Positions 6,464 to 12,369 of a stretch of 12,369 bases of DNA are shown in pieces; positions within the stretch are counted from its first letter, which is position 1, and every line of letters starts with the position of its first letter. The stretch covers positions 1-12,369 of the forward strand of contig JAOZOG010000026.1 in the NCBI GenBank assembly GCA_029933395.1, given 5' to 3'. The notes under the pieces are model-generated. The model had not been told where the DNA came from. It made no database searches and worked only from the letters and a program-made list of their open reading frames with translations. A program made the position numbers and the translations under genes. Origin of the DNA: Sulfurovaceae bacterium. GTDB lineage: Bacteria; Campylobacterota; Campylobacteria; Campylobacterales; Sulfurovaceae.

Positions 6464-6816
6464 GTCACGCCTACGCTGGCTCCATTGTAGCCGCCTTCGG
6501 CATCGTAGCCCTTGACGTTGATCCCCCAGGAACCGACACCGTACATGATGCCGATGGCACCCGCACTGGTTCCGCCATAGCTGGAACCACCCACGCCGAT
6601 ACTGAATCCCTGGTGATCCGGGTTCAGTTCGACACTGCTCACAGCGGCCATCGCACTGCGAAACGCTTCACGGTCGCATTCGCACACTCCCGCTTCACCC
6701 TGCGGGCCTTGAGGGCCTGTAGGGCCTTGAAGCCCTTCATTTTCAATATAGACCGGAAACGGCCTCATAGCGAACACAGCTGTAGCCATCAGTGCCAGCA
6801 CTGCCAACTTCTTCAT
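6451..6816 (-). CDS. Secreted mini trimeric-autotransporter-like protein: signal peptide, collagen stub, YadA anchor
   Basis: This 121-residue protein starts at 6816 behind AAGGAG at good spacing. Residues 1-16 (MKKLAVLALMATAVFA) are a classic Sec signal peptide with an AVFA cleavage site. Residues 28-43 (GLQGPTGPQGPQGEAG) are a Gly-X-Y collagen-like run; VCECDREAFRSAMAAV follows as a likely short coiled coil with a CxC. From about residue 66 to the end the pattern of glycine-rich alternating strands (FSIGVGGSSYGGTSAGAIGI ... ASVGVTYGF, terminal F) matches the C-terminal membrane anchor of YadA-type trimeric adhesins. It lacks any passenger head. It would form a trimer in the outer membrane of a Gram-negative host; a role in surface change, superinfection exclusion or lysis is inference. 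The adjacent upstream gene encodes a lipoprotein and overlaps it (ATGA). Confidence 0.75.
   Translation of the reverse strand: MKKLAVLALMATAVFAMRPFPVYIENEGLQGPTGPQGPQGEAGVCECDREAFRSAMAAVSSVELNPDHQGFSIGVGGSSYGGTSAGAIGIMYGVGSWGINVKGYDAEGGYNGASVGVTYGF
6459..6475. other. Second small hairpin at the convergent junction
   Basis: CGTAGG (6459-6464) and CCTACG (6470-6475) flank TCACG and give a perfect 6-bp stem. It covers the stop codon of the last plus-strand gene and lies in the C-terminal codons of the minus-strand one. No T tract follows on the plus strand, so it is at best a weak transcription stop or an mRNA 3'-end structure. Confidence 0.3.
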
Positions 6817-6986
6817 TGGTTCTCCTTCATAAGATGCAATTCACGATCCAACTGGTCATATACCTTGTTCTGTGTACCGGAGCCAGTCTGAACCTGTACT
6901 TCTATTATACTACATCCATTCAGGATCGCAATGAGAGCGGCCGTCGCAACAATGGCCAGAACCATGATCCACGCTTCTTTATCCAT
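6813..6986 (-). CDS. Small lipoprotein (57 aa)
   Basis: The reading frame from ATG at 6986 gives MDKEAWIMVLAIVATAALIA then ILNGCS and a hydrophilic tail ending HLMKENQ. Residues about 6-22 are hydrophobic, followed by a lipobox-like LNGC with C25 as the lipidation site. The stop overlaps the start of the YadA-anchor gene (ATGA), and the start follows the previous stop directly with AGGG upstream. A small lipoprotein near the end of a virion operon may be an outer spanin, but it is not proline-rich and no inner spanin or endolysin is seen, so the role stays open. It encodes fewer than 60 residues and is easily missed. Confidence 0.65.
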   Translation of the reverse strand: MDKEAWIMVLAIVATAALIAILNGCSIIEVQVQTGSGTQNKVYDQLDRELHLMKENQ

Positions 6987-7379
6987 CTACCCTACCCTTT
7001 GGGCGGAGATGAAAGCCTTCAGCACCTCGCACACGGCTCCGCCTTCTTTCGTGCATTGAACCCTCAAATCGATAATCCCGGGCAACGTCATATTCATCAC
7101 GCTCGAAACTTCAACCACTTCGATATTGTGTCTGTCCTTCACCTCTTTCTCATATTCCACTCCCCACGAAGAACCGCCGTCGAGACTGAACCTGTAGAAG
7201 AAGCTCTGGCTCGTGGAAGCGTGATGGAACTGCAGAGAGAAAAGAAGCAGATACTTTCCGGCCTCTCTCTGCGTGGTGGTCAGAGTCAGAACATCGGTCC
7301 AGTCCGGCTCCGTAGTCGTGATCGGAACATTCTCCGCCTCGTCGCTGTCAAACGTCAGAATATCAAACAATTCAGCCAT
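6987..7379 (-). CDS. Unknown probable virion protein (130 aa)
   Basis: The start at 7379 has GAAGGA upstream and lies four bases after the stop of the LamG-like gene; its stop abuts the lipoprotein start. The sequence alternates hydrophobic and polar residues (LLLFSLQFHHASTSQSFFYRF, SLDGGSSWGVEYEKEVKDR) as in a beta-sandwich, with a stretch (VMNMTLPGIIDLRVQC) that fits a receptor-binding or tail-decoration fold. No signal peptide is present. Its place between the LamG-like protein and the surface genes suggests a tail or capsid accessory protein; no family is named. Confidence 0.6.
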   Translation of the reverse strand: MAELFDILTFDSDEAENVPITTTEPDWTDVLTLTTTQREAGKYLLLFSLQFHHASTSQSFFYRFSLDGGSSWGVEYEKEVKDRHNIEVVEVSSVMNMTLPGIIDLRVQCTKEGGAVCEVLKAFISAQRVG

Positions 7380-7382
7380 TCA

Positions 7383-8156
7383 TTATCCTTCAATATGTGT
7401 TACGGCATCGCCGTTGTGCGTCACTGGTTCCCCGCGATACGTTACATGGGGCGGAACCACGCCGATCATCTTCTCATAGATGTCTCTCTGCTCGGAATCC
7501 GTAAGTCTGCGTTTGACTATCAGAAGTTTCTGCACCTTGGCTTTGATGAACTGCGTATTTCCGGCGTCGGCATAAATGCATCCAAGCCTGAAGTCCAGAC
7601 CCGATGACGTTACTGTACCTTCGTCGGGCTGAATACCGACATTGCTTCCGTCGACATAGAGAGCCGGTCCGGATACGCCATAGACTCCTTCCGAAACGAG
7701 AACGTTCGGAACCTCGAGAGTAGGACTGTCCGCGTCTCCGCAGGACCATCTCACCGTACCGTCTGAAAACTTGTTCTGAAGCGTGTAGTGGGAATCGGCG
7801 AGATAGTGGCTAAAGAAGGCATCGAGCGTACCGTTCTGCGTCGCATCGCTGAACTGCATGATGACGGAAAGGTTATGCACTTCCACTTCCGGAAGAAGAG
7901 ACTTGATGTTTCCACTGCCTCCGAACGTGATCCCTTCGACGAGGGCCCATCCCGGATTACCGTCTTCAACTGCAAACGGAGCCATGGTTCCGGCAAACGG
8001 AACCAGTGCCTCTCCTCTGTCGCTATGTCCTTTCCATCCGAAATCCCACACTCCGAGAATGTCCGATTCGTCGAGAGAGGATATCTTCCACCATGACGGC
8101 GGAGCGTAATAGGTCTCGCCTCCGCTGGCGAAACCGAAATTGAAGCCGAAATTCAT
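7383..8156 (-). CDS. LamG/concanavalin-like phage structural protein (257 aa)
   Basis: The ATG at 8156 is chosen because AAAGGAG lies five bases upstream and the resulting N-terminus (MNFGFNFGFASGGETYY) is like that of phage tail proteins; the frame stays open to 8270, but that start would overlap the neighbour. The middle shows beta-rich, carbohydrate-binding-like sequence (GFGGSGN-like stretches, WALVEGITFGGS, LDFRLGCIYADAG). A pattern like RLTDSEQRDIYEKMIG near the end is typical of the last helix of LamG_3/concanavalin-fold domains. The C-terminus holds three imperfect seven-residue repeats, VTYRGEP, VTHNGDA, VTHIEG. It is likely a tail-fibre or receptor-binding component; the exact virion position is unknown. 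Confidence 0.6.
   Translation of the reverse strand: MNFGFNFGFASGGETYYAPPSWWKISSLDESDILGVWDFGWKGHSDRGEALVPFAGTMAPFAVEDGNPGWALVEGITFGGSGNIKSLLPEVEVHNLSVIMQFSDATQNGTLDAFFSHYLADSHYTLQNKFSDGTVRWSCGDADSPTLEVPNVLVSEGVYGVSGPALYVDGSNVGIQPDEGTVTSSGLDFRLGCIYADAGNTQFIKAKVQKLLIVKRRLTDSEQRDIYEKMIGVVPPHVTYRGEPVTHNGDAVTHIEG
7985..8005. repeat. Perfect hairpin made of two opposed GGAACCA heptamers
   Basis: TGGTTCCG (7985-7992) and CGGAACCA (7998-8005) are exact inverse complements around a GCAAA loop, giving an 8-bp stem inside the LamG-like gene. Looser opposed pairs lie at 6567-6589 (9-nt spacer, in the YadA-anchor gene) and 7425-7459 (21-nt spacer). All three point outward-in (TGGTTCC first). Opposed pairs of this spacing were not seen in the replication block. 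Confidence 0.55.
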
Positions 8157-8166
8157 AATGGCTCCT

Positions 8167-8421
8167 TTAGCTGATGAGTACCTGCACGTCCGAATCGATA
8201 GATGTGCAATCTCCACGAACGGCGAAATCCATTCCGCCGGAAACAGGAACCGCAATGGCGGTGGCGTCACCGAAGTGGAACGTCACCGTACCGTCTCCGA
8301 GAACCTTCAGGACGCATACGCCGTCTGGAACGAACCCGGTCATACCCGTATCCGAGCTGACATAGGTGGAACCACTGATCGGGAATGCCTGGATCGGTTC
8401 GTTTACTGGGCTTTGAATCAT
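8167..8421 (-). CDS. Small beta-rich probable virion protein (84 aa)
   Basis: The start at 8421 follows AAGGAG at six bases; an upstream in-frame ATG at 8457 would overlap the large gene and lacks a ribosome binding site. The protein is rich in V, G, T and S (FVPDGVCVLKVLGDGTVTFHFG, then VPVSGGMDFAVRG) and ends SIDSDVQVLIS, a pattern common in small head-decoration or tail proteins. It begins 11 bp after the large protein stop and is followed at a short gap by the LamG-like gene, so it belongs to the same operon. No family is named. Confidence 0.65.
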   Translation of the reverse strand: MIQSPVNEPIQAFPISGSTYVSSDTGMTGFVPDGVCVLKVLGDGTVTFHFGDATAIAVPVSGGMDFAVRGDCTSIDSDVQVLIS

Positions 8422-8431
8422 TTTCTTCTCC

Positions 8432-11400
8432 TTAAAATTTATCCGTAATGACCACACTGGTCGGGTCTTGATATTTTACCGAATTGTAGAGCTTACGGTA
8501 TACAGCCGGCTCTGTAGCCGATCGTATGAACTGCGTCGGCTCCCCGTACGGCGACATCGTGGCCATATCCATAGGCGTTTCGAGGAACGTAGCGAGAGGG
8601 TTCCATGAACTCGTCCTTTTCTCGGTGGCCTCCTGCAACGCATACAGTCCGAGGCCGATGGCCATGGCTTCGATCGGATGCTCGTTGAAACTCTTGTAGA
8701 GGCCTGCACTCGCCCTGAAGAACCAGTTGCTGAACGGTATGGCGCCGTACGACTGCAGAGCGTGGCTCCATTTGGTCGTGACCATGTCGAGGTCTCCGTA
8801 CACTGCGTTGCTCTCGTCAACCGCTTCTCTCAACAGCTTCTCGTCTATCTCTGTACCTGGCTTCCACCCTTTCTTCAGCATGTAGTCGTACGCCATGGCG
8901 AATCTGCTCTGGCTGTCGATGGCTCCGAAGATGTTCATCGCATACTGTCCGGCCTTCGATTTGGGATCGAGATGGATGTTCGTGAATATCTTCTTTATCT
9001 TCTCTCCCGTCTCTTTGCCGAACAGATCGTCCACCCATTTCGAGGCCAGCTTGTCCGTGAACATCTTGGAACCACTCGGCGTGTCGAGGATGTTGGTCAT
9101 GACCGTAACGGCCAGGCCTTCCTTGTTCATCCTGTAGTAGATGTTTTCTTCCAGACGGCTCTTCAGCCTCTGATACCGTGCGGAATCCGTATCTCCTTTG
9201 GCCGCCATATCCATCATTCTCTGAACGATGCCGTCCGCTTCTCTCTGCGCCTTGAGGCCTGTCTTGAAATAGCGAACATGGTTGGCCGGGCTGATGCCGT
9301 GTTGCATGTTCATGAACATTCCGAACATGGCGTTGTTCAGCCAGGAGGCCGGATTCTTCATGACGACGTTCAGCTTGAAGTGTCTGACGCTGTCTTTCAG
9401 CACCTGCTCCACCGCACCGGTCATCTGGTTCCCGAAGACTTTCGCCTTCTCGAATCCGAAGATCATATCCTTCATCTCTGTCTTCACGAACACTACGGTG
9501 TCTCGCAACTGCTTCGGCAACGCTTCACGCTCTTTCGCAGTGAGAGCGCTGTACCCCGGCGGTGGTTCCATGTCTTTCGGAGCACCCCTGTAGTTTTTGA
9601 ACAGCTTGCTTTTGCCCGTTCTAACCTCTCCGAGGATATGCGTAATGACATCGTCCCTGGTCAGCATTTTCCGAATGCCGTTTTCATACGTGAGGCCCAT
9701 GACTCTGGTGGCGGAAATCACTTTGCCCATCGAAAGACGCTGTGCCTCTCCCGCAACCTTGCGCACGCCTACGATTTTTCCGTTGTTCAGGATAAATCCG
9801 AGATTGTGGGTGTCGGCTATATCCATGAGCAACGACTGCACCTTGTTGTAGCTTCCGCCTTTTTTGAAAATCTGATCGATCTCCTCATCGCTCATGTTCA
9901 GAAAATCCTTGAACGCCTCTCTCGGGAACCACGTCTCGCCCATGACGCCGCTTCTCATGTTCATCGGCATGGCTCCCTGGACACGTCCCTCGTCGAGCTT
10001 GAATCTTTTCGTCCACTGCCCCGTCTCTTTGTTCAGGACGTATTCATAGATGCCGTCGTACTCTTCCGCCACATAGCCCTTGATCCGGTTGAGCGGATCG
10101 ACCTGAAACAGATTGTCGCTCTGCGCACGCAGGATGTCGTTCATGTTCAGCATCTCTTCGAACGTTTCGGAACCACGGTGCTTGGCGATGAACGCCCAGT
10201 CGCTGTTGGTCAGTGACCGGATGGAGACCATCTTGTCGATGATGCGACCGGCCTCTCTTATGTCCATTCCTTTCGGAAGTTTCCAGTCCGTAAACGCTTC
10301 CGCTATCGCGTAGCCGTTGGGGCGCCATAGCGTATTGTTCATGAACCTCTTGTCTTTCATCGATTTGGCCAGCACGTCGATCATGTCCTTGGCCGTTTCG
10401 AACAGCTCCCTGTTCTCTTTGATGAAGTCCAGGGCCTCTTTCTTGGAACCGAACTCTCGAATCGCGGCATAGTCCGTACGGAGAACGGATTCGTGAAACT
10501 GTACGTCGAATTTGCCGCCGGGTTTCTCTCCGATCTTCGCCAGAGACTTCTCGATGGTCTTGACGAAAAAGCCCCTTGCTTTCGCGGACTGGTTCAGCGC
10601 GTTTCTTGTCAGGGAGTGCAGTTCGCGATACTGCTTCATTATCTCGCTGTCTGAAATCGAGGAAGTCCAGTTCGCTTTCGTCTGGTTCCATGCGTCTTTG
10701 AAATCGATATCCTTCAGGCCCTTGAGCTTCACAAGAGCCGGTTTCAGCTCTGCGGAGAAGTTCTCGGCGAACTTGTCCCAGGAGGTTTTCGTGGATTTGC
10801 TCATGCCGGGATTCAGGCTTTCTTCGAGGATTCTGTTGAGGTTGTCCCATTCGCTCGTAAACGGCTTGATTCCGAGAAACTTCGCCACGGCGTTCTTGAT
10901 GCTGTCCCAGAGGGAACCACCGGACGTGGGTGTGCTTTTCAGCGCTCCGACGAATTTGGCATCCGTAAGTCCGTAGGCAAGAAACTCTTCCGGGTTCTGC
11001 GTGTACTTGGTGTTGGAAAACTCCGGATTGTCCTTGAGGAATTTCTCGATCATATCCGTCAGCTCTTTGGACAGGGCTTTGTTTCCTCTGACCGCATCGA
11101 GCGTAGCGGCATGAACCATTTCGTGAATCACGATCTCCGGATTGTTTTCGTATGCCTTTCTTCGCATCGTAATGGTTCTGGTCTGCGGATCGTAGTATCC
11201 GAGAACCGGTCTTCCATCCAGCTCCAGCGCATCGTCCACGATTCTGATTTCCGTGTCTCCGAGCTTGGAGGCGAGCTTCGTGGCGATATCCTTCAGCCTC
11301 GGATCGTATTCCATCTTGTCCACGGTCTCTTTGAACTTCCTCACGAAATCCTGCGTCTTGGTGCGCTCGGCGTTTTCGTACATTCTGTCGAGCTCCGCGA

Positions 11401-12369
11401 TGTCGTCGTCCGTAAGCTCTCTGACTTCTCTGTCGAAAGATTCGCCTTTCAGCTCACGCTTCCTGATCTCCGCCCATTCATCCTCGCTCATGCCTTCCGG
11501 AATGTTGTCCTTCGAGAACCTCTCCATCTTGGTGGTCTTGCGCACCTTGCGTGGTTCCTGCATCTTCTCCATCAGTTTGACGTAGGATCGGTTCTGTGCC
11601 TTGGTGAACTTCTTCCCGTCCTTCATCATCTGCTGGTATTTCTCGAACCGTGTACGCTCGGCCTTCGTCAGCTTCGAGGTGTCTGTTTTGTATTTCTTCC
11701 TCGGATCGAGAATCTCGTTGCCGAACTCGTCCACGGCAGGTGCAGGCTTCTTGGCTCCGGACTCCATGGACTCCTTGACCTTGGCAAGACCTGCCGCTTC
11801 AGGGCCTACGGTCTGGGAGGCTTTCTGCGAAGCCTTCCCGGAACCAACGCCGAGCTCTTCCGGCTTGACTTTCGGAGCACCCTCCTTCAGGATGCGCTCC
11901 GCTTCATTTTTCAGCCGACGATTTTTTTTCACTTCTTTGATAGCGTTCTTTTTGAATTTTTCAAAACTGCTTCTCGAAATGAATTTTTTAGATTCTGCCG
12001 GAAGCTGGCTATAATTCATGGTTGCAAGTTTTTCAACACTGTAGTCTTCGAGCTCGGGACTTTTGGCCTTGTCTCTGAATTCTGTTTTGAAAAGCTTTTC
12101 TTTTCTCCTGTTTACAGTTTTTGCAAGTCTCGCAAGTCTTTTCCTTTCACCTTCAGAAAGCTTGGCTCCGGATTTGGCTTTTGCGACAAGACTCTCCATG
12201 TCTGAAGGAACCAATCTGGGGGACACAATGTTTTTGACGGCCTTGGCTTTATCGTCTACAGCCTTTTGTCCGGAAAGAATAGATTCGGCAAGCTTTTTAT
12301 CTGCGTCCATGCGCTCTTTGGCCAGCCTCTGCGCCTCTTTCGGATGTATCGATTTCTGTTCAGGAAGTT
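8432..12369 (-). CDS. Large polyvalent/internal-virion-like protein with zinc metallopeptidase motif (5' end outside window)
   Basis: From the ATG at 12310 the frame encodes 1292 residues, but it stays open for 19 more codons to the right edge (LPEQKSIHPKEAQRLAKER), so the real start may lie outside; numbering below uses the 12310 ATG. Residues 1-370 are highly charged, lysine-rich and helical. Residues 396-400 read HEMVH, a zincin HExxH site (bases 11111-11125) after a beta-rich stretch, with E442 of PEEFLAYG as likely third ligand. The C-terminal half resembles the large polyvalent proteins of phages (LPD38-like): NPASWLNNAMF near 985-995 and a closing block around GAIPFSNWFFRASAGLYKSF, a helix with a hydrophobic AMAIGLGLYAL. 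Such proteins are carried in the virion and delivered with the DNA. The protease could process virion proteins or host targets. The domain-family names are from memory of patterns, not a search. Confidence 0.7.
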   Translation of the reverse strand, partial: LPEQKSIHPKEAQRLAKERMDADKKLAESILSGQKAVDDKAKAVKNIVSPRLVPSDMESLVAKAKSGAKLSEGERKRLARLAKTVNRRKEKLFKTEFRDKAKSPELEDYSVEKLATMNYSQLPAESKKFISRSSFEKFKKNAIKEVKKNRRLKNEAERILKEGAPKVKPEELGVGSGKASQKASQTVGPEAAGLAKVKESMESGAKKPAPAVDEFGNEILDPRKKYKTDTSKLTKAERTRFEKYQQMMKDGKKFTKAQNRSYVKLMEKMQEPRKVRKTTKMERFSKDNIPEGMSEDEWAEIRKRELKGESFDREVRELTDDDIAELDRMYENAERTKTQDFVRKFKETVDKMEYDPRLKDIATKLASKLGDTEIRIVDDALELDGRPVLGYYDPQTRTITMRRKAYENNPEIVIHEMVHAATLDAVRGNKALSKELTDMIEKFLKDNPEFSNTKYTQNPEEFLAYGLTDAKFVGALKSTPTSGGSLWDSIKNAVAKFLGIKPFTSEWDNLNRILEESLNPGMSKSTKTSWDKFAENFSAELKPALVKLKGLKDIDFKDAWNQTKANWTSSISDSEIMKQYRELHSLTRNALNQSAKARGFFVKTIEKSLAKIGEKPGGKFDVQFHESVLRTDYAAIREFGSKKEALDFIKENRELFETAKDMIDVLAKSMKDKRFMNNTLWRPNGYAIAEAFTDWKLPKGMDIREAGRIIDKMVSIRSLTNSDWAFIAKHRGSETFEEMLNMNDILRAQSDNLFQVDPLNRIKGYVAEEYDGIYEYVLNKETGQWTKRFKLDEGRVQGAMPMNMRSGVMGETWFPREAFKDFLNMSDEEIDQIFKKGGSYNKVQSLLMDIADTHNLGFILNNGKIVGVRKVAGEAQRLSMGKVISATRVMGLTYENGIRKMLTRDDVITHILGEVRTGKSKLFKNYRGAPKDMEPPPGYSALTAKEREALPKQLRDTVVFVKTEMKDMIFGFEKAKVFGNQMTGAVEQVLKDSVRHFKLNVVMKNPASWLNNAMFGMFMNMQHGISPANHVRYFKTGLKAQREADGIVQRMMDMAAKGDTDSARYQRLKSRLEENIYYRMNKEGLAVTVMTNILDTPSGSKMFTDKLASKWVDDLFGKETGEKIKKIFTNIHLDPKSKAGQYAMNIFGAIDSQSRFAMAYDYMLKKGWKPGTEIDEKLLREAVDESNAVYGDLDMVTTKWSHALQSYGAIPFSNWFFRASAGLYKSFNEHPIEAMAIGLGLYALQEATEKRTSSWNPLATFLETPMDMATMSPYGEPTQFIRSATEPAVYRKLYNSVKYQDPTSVVITDKF

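Larger units (their letters stand above)
410..12213. repeat. Dispersed heptamer GGAACCA, 36 copies on both strands
   Basis: GGAACCA on the plus strand starts at 410, 1000, 1337, 1731, 2024, 2192, 3080, 3664, 4195, 4678, 5134, 5814, 6583, 7453, 7999, 8368, 9068, 9925, 10169, 10913, 11840 and 12207. Its complement TGGTTCC starts at 1413, 2233, 2780, 3541, 4121, 5403, 5995, 6567, 7425, 7985, 9426, 9563, 10683 and 11553. GGAACC followed by another base was found only about seven times and other NGAACCA about six times. The base after the heptamer is C or G in 30 of 36 copies. Copies fall in all codon phases (for example G-T at 410, E-P at 1000, N-Q at 1731, W-F at 3541). This is a hand count. Confidence 0.85.

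Noticed and set aside
8157..8270. Upstream extension of the LamG-like gene to 8270
   Set aside because: It would overlap the neighbouring 84-residue gene extensively and has no ribosome binding site, whereas 8156 has AAAGGAG at ideal spacing.
8678..10216. Long plus-strand open frame (512 codons) opposite the large virion protein, and a similar one at 11111-12205
   Set aside because: They mirror the codon bias of the minus-strand gene, lack sensible ribosome binding sites, and give arginine/leucine/histidine-rich sequences without motifs, while the minus frame has the HEMVH site and continuous homology-like patterns.
410..12213. GGAACCA as a CRISPR-like or tandem repeat array
   Set aside because: Copies are only 7 bp, irregularly spaced (14 to about 840 bp), in both orientations and within genes.
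410..12213. GGAACCA enrichment as an artefact of codon or amino-acid usage
   Set aside because: Copies occur in all three reading phases and on both coding and template strands, encoding Gly-Thr, Glu-Pro, Asn-Gln, Gly-Ser, Val-Pro and Trp-Phe contexts.

Overview
The window looks like part of a tailed-phage or prophage genome. A left block of closely packed genes on the plus strand (1-6463) carries DNA replication and recombination functions. It meets a right block on the minus strand (6451-12369) that carries virion, surface and ejection-type proteins. The 3' ends of the two blocks overlap by 13 bp at a convergent junction. No attachment site, integrase, rRNA, tRNA or CRISPR array is visible, so whether the phage is temperate cannot be decided here.

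The plus-strand block, in order: the last codons of an unknown gene; a 682-residue protein joining a P-loop ATPase to an archaeo-eukaryotic-type primase domain; a 63-residue unknown protein; a short gap with a hairpin; a Sak4-like ATPase that appears to start at ATT; a 65-residue unknown protein; a probable single-strand DNA-binding protein; a PD-(D/E)XK nuclease with a cysteine cluster; a RusA-like junction resolvase; and six small unknown proteins, one of them membrane-anchored. Most junctions are ATGA-type overlaps or gaps of a few bases, as in one co-translated operon. Together these genes could prime and unwind DNA, coat and anneal single strands, trim ends and resolve branches.

The minus-strand block, read from right to left: a very large protein open at the right edge, with a zinc metallopeptidase motif and a C-terminal half resembling the polyvalent, internal-virion proteins of phages; an 84-residue protein; a LamG-like structural protein; a 130-residue protein; a 57-residue lipoprotein; and a 121-residue secreted protein made of a signal peptide, a collagen-like stub and a YadA-type outer-membrane anchor. 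The last two imply a Gram-negative host. Frequent use of ATA, AGA and GGA codons would suit a Campylobacterota host such as the Sulfurovum/Nitratiruptor group, but this is a weak inference.

The most striking signal is not a gene. The non-palindromic heptamer GGAACCA occurs 36 times by hand count (22 on the plus strand, 14 on the minus strand), against about 1.5 expected for two strands of random sequence. It is spread through both gene blocks, in every reading phase and both orientations, on average about every 340 bp. This indicates selection for the DNA motif itself.
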